A DNA stretch of 64,000 nucleotides from Arcobacter ellisii (GTDB lineage Bacteria > Campylobacterota > Campylobacteria > Campylobacterales > Arcobacteraceae). A model generated the notes under the pieces. The model did not search any database and was not told the origin of the DNA. It saw only the letters and a program-made list of their open reading frames with translations. The DNA lies in assembly GCF_003544915.1 (NCBI RefSeq), contig NZ_CP032097.1, forward strand, positions 62,001-126,000, in the 5' to 3' direction. Of this stretch, positions 33,467 to 43,149 are shown piece by piece (the stretch's first letter is position 1; each line of letters begins with the position of its first letter). The position numbers were made by a program, and so were the translations under genes.

Positions 33467-34868
33467 TTGAGAAGATTTGTTCAGCCCACTCTGTTATTGG
33501 ACCTCTAAGAACTTTTTGTAATTTAATTGCGAATATATTTACAATATTATCTTCGTTTTTTGTTGATTTTAATAACGTTGTCAGAGCATTTGTATATTTA
33601 TTTACGTAGAAGTTATCAATTTGTTTATTTGAACCTAAGATAACAACTTTACATGAACTATCTATTCTTGATAATACCATTTGCATTGTTTTATTTGACA
33701 TATTTTGTGCTTCATCTATAATTATAAATGAGTTTGAAAGGGTTCTACCCCTCATCTCCCCTACCCACATAGTTTCAATTCCATAATTACTAATCATTTG
33801 ATCAATTCTTTCTGTAACTTCTCTATCATCTAATTCAGATATTGTTGTATCAGGATTCTTTTTGCTTCTTTTTCTTTTATGTTCACTTCTTATTATATAA
33901 TCAAGACTATCCATTAAAGGATGATTGTAGATTTTAAATTTTTCTTCTAATCCTGGAAGATAACCTACATCTTCACCTTTATCTAAAGATTCAATAGAAT
34001 TTCTAATATATATTATTTTTTGAAAGAATTTTTGACGAACAAGTTTTAATGCACCACTTAGTGCTAAAAGAGTTTTCCCAGAACCTGCTTTTGCTTCTAC
34101 AATTAATACATTGTAAAAATGACTTAAAATAGCATCACTAAAAAATAGTTGCTCTTTATTTAAAGGTGTAATTACTTGGTCTCTAATTTCAGCTTCATCA
34201 AGTAGTTTGATTCTTTTATTTTGTATATTTGCTAATAAAACTTGATCAGATGATTTAACTTTAAAACAGTATGAGAAATTGTAAGGTTTGTATTCAGGGT
34301 CGTATTTATCGATATTTTGATTGTCAATAAATTCTAAATCGTCAAAATTTATATCAATCTCTTTAATAAAATCAAAATCAAAAACATCTTTATCTTTACC
34401 AACTAATGCATCAGTTTTTATATCAAGAGAAATAGCTCTTGTTCTAGCCATGATATCTAAAGATAAAAATTCAACTTGATTTTTATAATAACTATTTGCA
34501 AATGTTGCAATTTCTAAGATTTTTCTATCATTTATTATATTTAAAGATATATTTTTAATATTAACTTCATATTCATCTTTTGAAATGATATCTATGATAG
34601 TATTCTTTTCATTTTCAATTTTAACTCTAATTATTTTATATGAATCTTTTTTTATACTATTTATTATTGATGAATTCTCTAAAATCCTTGCAAACTCTCT
34701 AGCTTGAAAATTAATTTCATCAAAACCACTTTTTTTTGTGTCAATTTCATCAAGAACAGTTTCAGGAAGAATTATTAAGTTTCTCCCCTCCTGAGAGAGT
34801 TTATATACGTTTGAAGCATCTTCAAGAAGGATATTTGTATCTAATACATAATATTTGTCAAAATTCAT
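33462..34868 (-). CDS. phoH2: PhoH-family ATPase with N-terminal PIN domain
   Basis: 468 residues. Residues 1-135 are a PIN ribonuclease domain (VLDTNILLED with the acidic metal ligands, LPETVLDEIDTKKSG, NDRKILEIA). Residues about 230-465 are the PhoH ATPase: Walker A VEAKAGSGKTLLALSG and Walker B SFIIIDEAQNMS. This fused PIN-PhoH type is an ATP-dependent RNA helicase/RNase in mycobacteria (PhoH2). It overlaps hemJ by one base and ends the operon hemJ-phoH or a longer one. Confidence 0.9.
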   Translation of the reverse strand: MNFDKYYVLDTNILLEDASNVYKLSQEGRNLIILPETVLDEIDTKKSGFDEINFQAREFARILENSSIINSIKKDSYKIIRVKIENEKNTIIDIISKDEYEVNIKNISLNIINDRKILEIATFANSYYKNQVEFLSLDIMARTRAISLDIKTDALVGKDKDVFDFDFIKEIDINFDDLEFIDNQNIDKYDPEYKPYNFSYCFKVKSSDQVLLANIQNKRIKLLDEAEIRDQVITPLNKEQLFFSDAILSHFYNVLIVEAKAGSGKTLLALSGALKLVRQKFFQKIIYIRNSIESLDKGEDVGYLPGLEEKFKIYNHPLMDSLDYIIRSEHKRKRSKKNPDTTISELDDREVTERIDQMISNYGIETMWVGEMRGRTLSNSFIIIDEAQNMSNKTMQMVLSRIDSSCKVVILGSNKQIDNFYVNKYTNALTTLLKSTKNEDNIVNIFAIKLQKVLRGPITEWAEQIFSK

Positions 34869-35386
34869 TATTTAGCCTTTTTAGGTTTCATTATTACATA
34901 AGAAATATATGCAAATAGTATAACAATAATTGCAGTAAATAAAATAGAAAAAGATTTTGTAATCACGTAGCCAACAATAAGAATAGATAACATAGTTGGC
35001 ATTTCATTGTACATTCTAAAAAATTTACCACTTTTTTTACAAGTATTATTTTCTAAATCTTTTCTATATTTTTCTAAAGATAAAGAATAGATAATTAATA
35101 AAGCTAAAGAGAGAAGTTTTGCTAACATCCAAGGATTTTGAGTAAAATCTAATAAAATAGGATTTAATGCAAGCATTGTAGCACCACTAAAAATAGTAGC
35201 CCACATAGCAGGAGCTCCAATATATTTATAAATCTTGTACTCTTGAATTTTAACTACTTCCACAAACTCTTTTTTTTCTATATTTTCTACATGATATACA
35301 AAAAGTCTTGGTAAATAAAACAGCATCGCCATCCATGACATAAAAGCAACAACGTGAAAAGTTAAAACCCAAGTGTAGTATTCCAT
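34868..35386 (-). CDS. hemJ: Protoporphyrinogen IX oxidase HemJ
   Basis: 172 residues with about four to five membrane helices. The conserved His and Arg of the family are in LTFHVVAFMSWMAMLFYLPR, and a second motif is NPWMLAKLLSLALLIIY. HemJ oxidises protoporphyrinogen IX in the heme pathway of bacteria lacking HemG/HemY. Three bases from rarA upstream. Confidence 0.9.
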   Translation of the reverse strand: MEYYTWVLTFHVVAFMSWMAMLFYLPRLFVYHVENIEKKEFVEVVKIQEYKIYKYIGAPAMWATIFSGATMLALNPILLDFTQNPWMLAKLLSLALLIIYSLSLEKYRKDLENNTCKKSGKFFRMYNEMPTMLSILIVGYVITKSFSILFTAIIVILFAYISYVIMKPKKAK

Positions 35387-35389
35387 TCT

Positions 35390-36586
35390 TTAATCCTCTT
35401 TTTTATTTTTAATTTTATCTAACCAATCATTTAAAGTTTTTTCAAAACCTATATTTGAATTATTATATAAATTCAAATCTTCTTTTAAATATTTTTGTTC
35501 AACATATCCACCAAAATCATGGGGGTATAAATAGCCTATATGCTGTGAATCAAGATGTTTTGGTATATCAAGTATCTTTCCATCTTTTATTTGTTGTAGA
35601 GCTTTATTTACAGCTTTATAAGCACTATTTGATTTAGGACTTGATGCAAGATATATAGCACACTGAGAAAGAATGATTCTTGATTCTGGATAACCAATTT
35701 TATTACATGCAATCATTGTATTTACTGCTAGATTTAAAGCATTTGGATTTGCATTTCCAATATCTTCGCTTGCAAATATTACTAATCTTCTTGTAATAAA
35801 ATCTACACTTTCTCCACCATTTATTAATCTACTCATATAATATAAAGCTGCATCAATATTTGAACCTCTTAATGACTTAATCATAGCACTTGCTAAATCA
35901 TAATGAGTATCAGAAGATGAAACTCCATCCCCTATTACATTTTCCCTTAACTCTTTTAATAAAGTTAAGTCTATATCTTTTGATACTTTATATGCAAAAT
36001 TTAGAAGTGTAAGCATAGCTCTTGCATCACCAGAACTAGATGTTATCAAATACTCTTTTGCTTCATTTGTAAGAGTTATATCAATATCTTTTAAAGCAAT
36101 ATAAAGAATCTTATTCATTTCTTCTTTTGTAAAAGCTTTAAATTCATAAAGAAAAGCTCTTGAACGAATTGCAGATGTTAGTGTAAAAAAAGGATTTTCT
36201 GTACTTGCTCCAATAATAATTGCATCATAATTTTCCATTATAGGGAGTAAAACTTCTTGTTGATTTTTTGATAATCTATGTACTTCATCAATAAAAATAA
36301 GAGGTTTAATTAAACTTCCTTTATATTTATCAAAGACTTTTCGCAAATCTTCTACTTTGATACTTGTAGCATTAAAATAGTAATAATCTGTATTTATTTC
36401 ACGAGCAATTATTTTGGCTAAAGTAGTTTTTCCAGTTCCTGGTTTACCATAAAAAAATAGATGAGGAATCTCTTTTTGTTTGATTAGTTTATAAAGTGCT
36501 TTTTCTTTGCCAATAATGTGAGATTGACCAACAAATGTATCTAAACTTGTTGGTCTTAATTTATTAGATAGATCTATCATCTTCAT
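35390..36586 (-). CDS. rarA: Replication-associated recombination protein A (AAA+ ATPase)
   Basis: 398 residues. Walker A FYGKPGTGKTTLAKII (about 45-60), Walker B LIFIDEVHRLSKNQQ, sensor ASTENPFFTL, the arginine finger region SRAFLYEF, and C-terminal MgsA tetramerisation domain with IGYPESRIILSQCAIYLA. RarA/MgsA acts at stalled replication forks. The start has two ATGs (36586 and 36580); the first overlaps rluB by 23 bases. Confidence 0.94.
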   Translation of the reverse strand: MKMIDLSNKLRPTSLDTFVGQSHIIGKEKALYKLIKQKEIPHLFFYGKPGTGKTTLAKIIAREINTDYYYFNATSIKVEDLRKVFDKYKGSLIKPLIFIDEVHRLSKNQQEVLLPIMENYDAIIIGASTENPFFTLTSAIRSRAFLYEFKAFTKEEMNKILYIALKDIDITLTNEAKEYLITSSSGDARAMLTLLNFAYKVSKDIDLTLLKELRENVIGDGVSSSDTHYDLASAMIKSLRGSNIDAALYYMSRLINGGESVDFITRRLVIFASEDIGNANPNALNLAVNTMIACNKIGYPESRIILSQCAIYLASSPKSNSAYKAVNKALQQIKDGKILDIPKHLDSQHIGYLYPHDFGGYVEQKYLKEDLNLYNNSNIGFEKTLNDWLDKIKNKKED

Positions 36587-37394
36587 TCATAAAGATTCTT
36601 AGATTTTTGTATTCTTCTTTTGTTAAAAATCTTGATTTTCCAGTTGGTAGATTATTTAAAGAGATTCCACCATACTCTAATCTTTTTAAATCAAGTACAT
36701 CAAGACCAAAGTGAGCGAAAAATCTTCTTAATTCTCTATTTTTCCCCTCAGAAATCACAACTTTAATTTTAGAGTATTTTTCTCCATTTGTTTGAATATC
36801 ATAAGCTAAAAAAGGTGCAAAAGACATAGATTTTATTTTACTATTTTTATGTGCACCTGTTCTTGCATCTTCAATTGTAATTCCATTTTGCATAGCTTCT
36901 TCAACTGATTTAGATATTACACCATTAACTTTGATTTTATAAACTCTTTCTAAATCAGAGTGCATTAAAGCATCAACAACTTCAACATTATCAGATAATA
37001 GTAATAATCCTTCACTTGCGTAGTCAAGTCTTCCTACACTTAAAAAATGTTTATATTTTTTTTCAAGTGAATCATAGATTGTTTTTCTTCCTTGAGGGTC
37101 TTTTTTTGAAACAATTTCACCTTTTGGTTTATTGTAAACAATTACAGTATAAATCTTATTTTTATCTTCTTTGATATTTTTTTTACCAATTTGCACTTCA
37201 TCTTTTGATGAAACTTTTGTTGCAAGATTAGTAACTACTTTACCATTAACTTTTACTCTACCCTCTTCTATCAGCTTATCAGCTTCTCTTCTTGAGTAGT
37301 TACTGTTGTGAGATAAAAATTTATTTAATCTTGTTAACTCTTCTTGTATCTCTTCTGTTTTCTTTTTGCCAGAATGGCTTTTATTTTCTTTCAT
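36564..37394 (-). CDS. rluB: Ribosomal large-subunit pseudouridine synthase (RluB-like)
   Basis: 276 residues. S4 RNA-binding domain (LNKFLSHNSNYSRREADKLI, about 22-41) followed by the RsuA/RluB synthase domain with catalytic Asp in SVGRLDYASEGLLLLSDN and the C-terminal GKNRELRRFF motif. It modifies 23S rRNA; RluB, RluE or RluF specificity cannot be fixed by eye. One-base overlap with kdsD. Confidence 0.88.
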   Translation of the reverse strand: MKENKSHSGKKKTEEIQEELTRLNKFLSHNSNYSRREADKLIEEGRVKVNGKVVTNLATKVSSKDEVQIGKKNIKEDKNKIYTVIVYNKPKGEIVSKKDPQGRKTIYDSLEKKYKHFLSVGRLDYASEGLLLLSDNVEVVDALMHSDLERVYKIKVNGVISKSVEEAMQNGITIEDARTGAHKNSKIKSMSFAPFLAYDIQTNGEKYSKIKVVISEGKNRELRRFFAHFGLDVLDLKRLEYGGISLNNLPTGKSRFLTKEEYKNLRIFMNEDDRSI

Positions 37395-38356
37395 TATTTT
37401 ATACCAGCTTCGATTAAATCGTGAATATGTAGCACTCCAACTAATTTATCATTTTCATCTGTAACGATAAGTAGTTGTATCTTGTAGTTTTCAATAACTT
37501 GAAGTGCATCACTTGCCAGAAGTTCTTTGTTTTTTAAAGTTTTAGGATTTAATGTTGCAATTTCTTCAACTTTGCATTCTAAAGAGAATTTCTCATTCAT
37601 TAATGCTCTTCTTAAATCTCCATCACTTAATAATCCAAATACTTTATTATCTTCATCTGTAATAATAACACTTCCAAGTCTTCCTTGACTCATTATTAAA
37701 ATAGCGTCTTTAAGTCGAGTTTCACGTGAAACGACAGGTAGATTTTCTTTTCTTAATAAATCATCAACTTTTATGAATAGTTTTTTACCTAAACTTCCAC
37801 CTGGGTGAAATGATGCAAAATCTTCTTTTTTGAAATCTCTTCTTTTCATTAAACAAACAGCAAGTGCATCGCCCATTGCCATTGTTAAAGTTGTAGAAGA
37901 TGTTGGTGCTGTATCAAGTGGACAAGCCTCTTTTTCAACATAAATATTGATAAAAACATCTGAATATTTTGCTAATGTAGAATTTTCACTTCTTGCCATA
38001 CCAATAAGAGGAATATTTAATCTTTTTAGATGAGGCAAAATTTGTACTAATTCTTCACTTTCACCACTATATGAAATTCCAAGAACAATATCATCTTTAC
38101 CAATCATTCCTAAATCGCCATGCATTGCTTCTGTAGGATGCAAAAAGAAAGAACTTGTTCCTGTACTTGCTAATGTTGCAGCAATTTTAGTACCTACAAG
38201 TCCTGATTTACCAACACCAGAGATAATTAATTTACCTTTGCAATTGATAATTAAATCAATTGCTTTTTCAATATCAAAAGATATATTTTGTGCTGCTCTT
38301 TCAAGTTCATTTGCTTCAGTTAATAAAACATCTCTAACAATTTGTTTGAAATCCAT
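37394..38356 (-). CDS. kdsD: Arabinose-5-phosphate isomerase (KdsD/KpsF)
   Basis: 320 residues. SIS sugar-isomerase domain (GVGKSGLVGTKIAATLASTG, AMHGDLGMI, ISYSGESEELV) and two C-terminal CBS domains (LKDAILIMSQGRLGSVIITD; LLIVTDENDKLVGVLHIHDL). It makes D-arabinose 5-phosphate for Kdo of lipopolysaccharide. SD-spaced 11 bases behind RNase J. Confidence 0.94.
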   Translation of the reverse strand: MDFKQIVRDVLLTEANELERAAQNISFDIEKAIDLIINCKGKLIISGVGKSGLVGTKIAATLASTGTSSFFLHPTEAMHGDLGMIGKDDIVLGISYSGESEELVQILPHLKRLNIPLIGMARSENSTLAKYSDVFINIYVEKEACPLDTAPTSSTTLTMAMGDALAVCLMKRRDFKKEDFASFHPGGSLGKKLFIKVDDLLRKENLPVVSRETRLKDAILIMSQGRLGSVIITDEDNKVFGLLSDGDLRRALMNEKFSLECKVEEIATLNPKTLKNKELLASDALQVIENYKIQLLIVTDENDKLVGVLHIHDLIEAGIK

Positions 38357-38367
38357 TTAACTATTCC

Positions 38368-40293
38368 TTATTGTACAAATATAGTTGGTACTATCATTGG
38401 ATATTTTTTATATTTTCTTGTGCAATGTTTTCTAACAACTTTTCTTAATTCATCTTCTAGAATTTTATTGTTTTTTAGAATACCTGGTTTAACATTTTCT
38501 AAGAATACTGATAATAAATCTTCAATCTCTTTTGCAAAGTATTTATCTTGTTTATCTGGAACTAATCCAAATGAAGTAACTTTTGGTCTTTGAGCAAGAG
38601 TTCTATCACTTTCATTAATTTGTGCAACAATCATAACAATACCTTCTTTAGCCATTGTTTGTCTATCTAAAATTACATCATCTGAAATTTTATTGTTTAA
38701 TTGATTGTCAATATAAACTTTACCTGATTTTACAGTTCGAACTTTCTTTAAATATTTTGGTGTAACTTCAATTTGTTCACCATCACTCATGATATAAACA
38801 TTTCTTTCTAATACACCACAATCAATACCTGTTTGTCCATGTTTTAGGGCATGATTATATTCCCCATGAACTGGTAAAAAGAATTTAGGTTTTACAAGTC
38901 GTAACATAAGTTTTTGTTCTTCTTGTGCAGCATGTCCTGAAACGTGAATATCTGGATAATCTTGGTATGCAACTTTTGCACCTGCTTTTAAAAGGTGATT
39001 GATGATTTCAGAAACACTTGCTTCATTTCCTGGAATTGCTTTTGATGATAAAATAATTTGGTCATCAGGTTTAATTTTAATGTGTCTATGTTCATGAATA
39101 GCCATTCTATATAGAGCTGACATTGATTCACCTTGACTTCCTGTTGTAACAATTAAAACTTCTTTATCATTATATTTATTTACTTCGTGCGCTTCAATAA
39201 ATTGGTCTTTTGGGAATTTTATATAACCTAAATTCATTGCTATTTCTAAATTCTTTTCCATAGATCTTCCAATAACACAGATTTTTCTGTTATATTGTAA
39301 TGCTTTTTCAATTGCTTGTGAAACTCTATGAATATTTGAAGAGAAAGTAGACATTACAACTCTTCCTTTTGCTGTAGAAAAAATTCTATCAAAAGTTGGT
39401 CCAACAGTTTTTTCAGTTCTTGTAAATCCAGGAGCATGAGAATTTGTTGAATCAGAAGTTAAAACTAAAACACCCTCTTCTCCATAATGTGCAAGTCTAT
39501 GTAAATCTGTAGGAAAACCATCAATTGGAGTATGGTCGATTTTAAAATCACCTGTGTGAATCATTGTTCCAGCTTCAGTTTTAATAGCAATTGCAGAAGA
39601 ATCTATAATTGAGTGAGTAATATGCATCCATTCAACTTCAAATTCTCCAATTTTTATAGGAGTTCTTTTTTGAATTGCTCTAAAATATCCTCTATGTTCT
39701 CTCATTTTGTGTTCATCAAATTTTGAACCAATCATTTCAAGTGGTAAAGAAGTACCATAAATTGGGAACTGCATCTCTTTAAATAGATATGGCATTGCAC
39801 CAATGTGATCTTCATGACCATGTGTAATAATTACTGCAACAATTTTATCTTTGATTTCTCTAATATAAGTAAAATCAGGAATTAAAATATCAACACCATG
39901 CATTTCACCATCTGGGAAACTCATACCAACATCAACTATAAGTGCTTGGTTTTCAGTTTCAACAACCATCATATTTCCACCAATTTCACCTAATCCACCA
40001 AGTGGAGTGATTCTTAGTTTTGCTGTTGTATTTAGATTAAGTTTATAATGAGGGTTTAACCTATCTCTATGGATTTTTTCATTGATTATGTAAGCTTTTT
40101 TTAAATCACTAACCCAACCTTCACCTTTATTTTGCATTTGTTGTGGATCTTTTGCAACTTTTGGTTTAGGTTTTCTTTTCTTGAAAGGAGGTTTTTTACC
40201 CTCTACTGCTTCACCTGAATTTGTATTTGTTTCTACAGTAGTTTCAACTTGTGTACTTGTTGTAGTTTGTTCTTCTTTGTTAATTTCTTCCAT
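38368..40293 (-). CDS. rnj: Ribonuclease J
   Basis: 641 residues. The metallo-beta-lactamase/beta-CASP core starts after about residue 80; the zinc motif is THGHEDHIGA and others are GDFKIDH, STFSSNIHRV and HVSGHAAQEE. The first 70 residues are a Thr/Pro/Lys-rich extension of the kind seen in Helicobacter RNase J, where this N-terminus is essential. It has 5'-exo and endonuclease activity and is the main RNA decay enzyme in this phylum, partnered with a DEAD-box helicase such as the one at 22209. It overlaps ksgA by 14 bases. Confidence 0.95.
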   Translation of the reverse strand: MEEINKEEQTTTSTQVETTVETNTNSGEAVEGKKPPFKKRKPKPKVAKDPQQMQNKGEGWVSDLKKAYIINEKIHRDRLNPHYKLNLNTTAKLRITPLGGLGEIGGNMMVVETENQALIVDVGMSFPDGEMHGVDILIPDFTYIREIKDKIVAVIITHGHEDHIGAMPYLFKEMQFPIYGTSLPLEMIGSKFDEHKMREHRGYFRAIQKRTPIKIGEFEVEWMHITHSIIDSSAIAIKTEAGTMIHTGDFKIDHTPIDGFPTDLHRLAHYGEEGVLVLTSDSTNSHAPGFTRTEKTVGPTFDRIFSTAKGRVVMSTFSSNIHRVSQAIEKALQYNRKICVIGRSMEKNLEIAMNLGYIKFPKDQFIEAHEVNKYNDKEVLIVTTGSQGESMSALYRMAIHEHRHIKIKPDDQIILSSKAIPGNEASVSEIINHLLKAGAKVAYQDYPDIHVSGHAAQEEQKLMLRLVKPKFFLPVHGEYNHALKHGQTGIDCGVLERNVYIMSDGEQIEVTPKYLKKVRTVKSGKVYIDNQLNNKISDDVILDRQTMAKEGIVMIVAQINESDRTLAQRPKVTSFGLVPDKQDKYFAKEIEDLLSVFLENVKPGILKNNKILEDELRKVVRKHCTRKYKKYPMIVPTIFVQ

Positions 40294-41074
40294 TCTTTAC
40301 CTTTGTATACATTTGGCTATACAAAGATGAACTTACTTCATGAGGTCTAACATTATCATCTACATTTAATTCTTTATAAATTTCAGATATACAATCTTTA
40401 CTCAAAAGTGACGTAAGATTTTTTGAAAGTTTTTTTCTAGGCTGAATAAAACAGGCTTTTAAAAACTTATTAAAATCTTTATCAAAATTTTTAGACATAT
40501 CTTTTTTTATATAAAGAATTGAAGATGTTACTTTTGGTGGAGGATCAAATGATTCAGGTGGAACATCAAAAAGTATTTTAGAATCAATAGAAATTAATTC
40601 AGTAATAATACCTAAAGATGAATATTCCTTATCATTTACAGATGCAGTAAATTTTTCTGCAACCTCTTTTTGTACCATAACAATAATATGTTCACAAGAA
40701 ACATCTTCAAATGCTCTTAATATAATGTTTGTTGCAATATAGTATGGTAAGTTTGCTATCAAGTCATATTTACCATTATGTAGGCTTTTTTGCTTATCCC
40801 AAGCCTCTAAAACATCAGTGTGGATCAGTTTTAGTTTACCCTCTTCTATCTCTATTGCAAATTTAGACTTCAAAATACCGATTAAATCAGTATCAACCTC
40901 ATAAGCAGTTAAATCTTTGTACTTGACTAAATTTTTGGTCAAATCACCTAATCCAGGCCCAATTTCAACCACATAATTATTGTTCATGGGCATCGATTGG
41001 ATGATTTTATCCAAAATAGTCGTATCTTTTAAAAAGTTTTGTCCGTATTGTTTTTTTGCTTTTACTTTTTCCAT
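40280..41074 (-). CDS. rsmA: 16S rRNA dimethyladenosine transferase
   Basis: 264 residues. GQNFLKDTTILDKII, the SAM-binding VEIGPGLGDLTKNL, and the catalytic NLPYYIATNIIL (motif IV) are all intact. It dimethylates two adenosines near the 3' end of 16S rRNA (KsgA). The ksgA-rnj order is the one I recall in Campylobacter. Confidence 0.97.
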   Translation of the reverse strand: MEKVKAKKQYGQNFLKDTTILDKIIQSMPMNNNYVVEIGPGLGDLTKNLVKYKDLTAYEVDTDLIGILKSKFAIEIEEGKLKLIHTDVLEAWDKQKSLHNGKYDLIANLPYYIATNIILRAFEDVSCEHIIVMVQKEVAEKFTASVNDKEYSSLGIITELISIDSKILFDVPPESFDPPPKVTSSILYIKKDMSKNFDKDFNKFLKACFIQPRKKLSKNLTSLLSKDCISEIYKELNVDDNVRPHEVSSSLYSQMYTKVKNGRN

Positions 41075-41103
41075 AATTGGGAAGAGTATATCTGCTTTTA
41101 ACT

Positions 41104-41109
41104 TATAAT
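41104..41109 (+). promoter_or_regulatory. Candidate -10 box of hisF
   Basis: TATAAT in the divergent gap between rsmA and hisF, 39 bases before the TTG start. Confidence 0.4.
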
Positions 41110-41147
41110 TAGATAAGATAATTTTTAGTTATTACGAAGGATTTTAT

Positions 41148-41909
41148 TTGAGTAGTTTTGCAAAAAGAATAATACCATGTCTAGATGTTGATAATGGAAG
41201 AGTTGTAAAAGGCGTGAATTTTGTAGGTTTAAGAGATGCAGGAGATCCTGTAGAAGTTGCAAAAAGATATAACGCAGAAGGTGCAGATGAAATAACTTTT
41301 TTAGATATTACTGCAAGTCATCAAAATAGAGGAACAATTGTTGATATTGTAAAACAAGTTGCAAAAGAAGTTTTTATTCCTTTAACAGTTGGTGGGGGAA
41401 TTAGAAAACTTGAAGATATTTATGCACTTTTAAATGTAGGTTGTGACAAAGTTTCAATTAACTCTTCAGCTGTTTCAAACCCAGATTTAATAAATGAAAG
41501 TTCTAAAAGATTTGGTAGTCAATGTATTGTTGTTGCAATTGATGTTAAAAGAGTTGCTGATGGTTCTTACCACGTTTTTGTAAAAGGAGGACGTGAAGAT
41601 ACTGGACTTGACGCACTTGCTTGGGCAAAAGAAGTTTATGATAGAGGTGCTGGTGAAATACTTCTTACTTCTATGGACACTGATGGTGCAAAAACTGGAT
41701 TTGAACTAAACATTACTGAACAAATTTCAAAATTAGTTGATATTCCAGTAATTGCAAGTGGTGGAGCTGGAACTATGGAACATATAAAAGAGGCATTTGA
41801 ACATGGTGCTAGTGCAGCACTTGCTGCTTCGATTTTTCACTTTAAAGAAATAGATATTATGGATTTAAAGAGATATTTAAGAGCAAATAACATTCCTGTA
41901 AGGATATAA
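41148..41909 (+). CDS. hisF: Imidazole glycerol phosphate synthase cyclase subunit
   Basis: 253 residues, full length. The (beta/alpha)8 phosphate-binding and catalytic sites are visible: [15 protein letters not shown] with the first Asp, [19 protein letters not shown] with the second Asp, and [13 protein letters not shown]. With HisH it makes imidazole glycerol phosphate and AICAR. The start is TTG with GAAGGA seven bases upstream. Confidence 0.97.
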   Translation: MSSFAKRIIPCLDVDNGRVVKGVNFVGLRDAGDPVEVAKRYNAEGADEITFLDITASHQNRGTIVDIVKQVAKEVFIPLTVGGGIRKLEDIYALLNVGCDKVSINSSAVSNPDLINESSKRFGSQCIVVAIDVKRVADGSYHVFVKGGREDTGLDALAWAKEVYDRGAGEILLTSMDTDGAKTGFELNITEQISKLVDIPVIASGGAGTMEHIKEAFEHGASAALAASIFHFKEIDIMDLKRYLRANNIPVRI

Positions 41910-41910
41910 A

Positions 41911-42597
41911 ATGAAAATCAAATTATTTATGGGATTATTACTGCCAATATTGGCATTTTCATATGAAATAGAATTTAATAAAAGTTTTTCAAAAGTAGTA
42001 AACCCAGATTTATTAAGTACAAATGTAAATATAAGTGTCGAAAAAAAAGATGAAGTTAGAGTAAATAGTGAAATTGAAAAATTTAATGATTTCATTAAAA
42101 ATAATAAAGAAGTAATTATAAAAAATGGAAGTTTTACTTTAAGTCCAAAATACAAATATTATGACAATAAACAAGAATTTATAGGATATGTTGGAAATCT
42201 AAGATATTCAGTAGAATCAAAAGATGCAAAAGAATTAAATAGTTTTATGGATGAATTAATTGCTATAAAAGAGAGAATAAAATCTGATGATATAAAACTT
42301 AATATTTCAAATGTTTCTTGGAAAGTAAGTGACGAATTACAAAATAAAAGTTTTGATAATTTAAGATTTGAAGCAATTACTTGGATTGAAAATTATGCAA
42401 ATGTTTTATCTTCAAAATTATCAAAAAAATGTGAAGTAAAAAAAATAAATATAAATGAATTTAACGGTGGAAATATAGTATATGCAAGAAGTGAAATGGC
42501 ATTATCAAGTATGTCAAAATCTGTTGCGGATGTAGCTCCAATTAGTAGTGAACAAAATATTACAGTAAATCCAAACTTTATTTTGGAGTGCAGATGA
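41911..42597 (+). CDS. Periplasmic SIMPL (DUF541) domain protein
   Basis: 228 residues with a signal peptide (1-16, ending AFSYE). The body is a SIMPL/DUF541-like fold: repeated beta segments (TNVNISVEKKDEV) and a helix-rich part with LKLNISNVSW-like strands and a late VTVNPNF-type strand. The family's role is unknown (BP26-like, oxidative stress related). AAGGAT within the end of hisF serves as its ribosome binding site; it overlaps the next gene. Confidence 0.75.
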   Translation: MKIKLFMGLLLPILAFSYEIEFNKSFSKVVNPDLLSTNVNISVEKKDEVRVNSEIEKFNDFIKNNKEVIIKNGSFTLSPKYKYYDNKQEFIGYVGNLRYSVESKDAKELNSFMDELIAIKERIKSDDIKLNISNVSWKVSDELQNKSFDNLRFEAITWIENYANVLSSKLSKKCEVKKININEFNGGNIVYARSEMALSSMSKSVADVAPISSEQNITVNPNFILECR

Positions 42598-43130
42598 TTG
42601 TATGTGCAGGAAGAAATGAAACTTTTCCATTTGCTCATCCCATTGGTGTTGGATTAATTGAAAGTTCAATAAATCTTACAAGAATGTGTCTATTTGATAA
42701 ACCTGACTTTTTACTTTTTATTGGAAGTGCAGGAAGTTATGGTGAACATAAAATTTTTGATATAGTTGAATCAAAAAGAGCTTCAAATATTGAACTTGGA
42801 TTTTTAACGCAAAGTGCATATACACCTTTAGATAATGTTTTAGAATCTGAAAATAAATTTGCAAGAAATGATACTATTGTAAACTCTTCAAACTATATTT
42901 CAACAAATGAAAAACTTTGTAAAGAGTTTTTAGAATATGGTGTTGGAATTGAAAATATGGAGTTTTTTTCAATTTTAAGTGTTGCAAAAGAGTTTGAAAT
43001 TCCAGTTGCTGGAATTTTTGTAGTAACAAATTATACAAATGAAAATGCCCATGAAGATTTTATAAAAAATCATAAAGAGGCAATGACAAAATTAACAAAT
43101 TATTTAATAGAAAAAAATATAATAAAATAG
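42594..43130 (+). CDS. Nucleoside phosphorylase/nucleosidase-like protein
   Basis: 178 residues. FLLFIGSAGSYG and VGIENMEFFSILSVAKEFEIPV match the PNP/MTA-SAH nucleosidase superfamily, where the ENME glutamate contacts the ribose; the length is shorter than the usual 230. I chose the ATG at 42594 (GGAG five bases upstream) over the GTG at 42588. Purine substrate is likely. A similar gene lies beside rlmN in Campylobacter as far as I recall. Confidence 0.75.
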   Translation: MIVCAGRNETFPFAHPIGVGLIESSINLTRMCLFDKPDFLLFIGSAGSYGEHKIFDIVESKRASNIELGFLTQSAYTPLDNVLESENKFARNDTIVNSSNYISTNEKLCKEFLEYGVGIENMEFFSILSVAKEFEIPVAGIFVVTNYTNENAHEDFIKNHKEAMTKLTNYLIEKNIIK

Positions 43131-43149
43131 AAAATTGGAATAAATTATA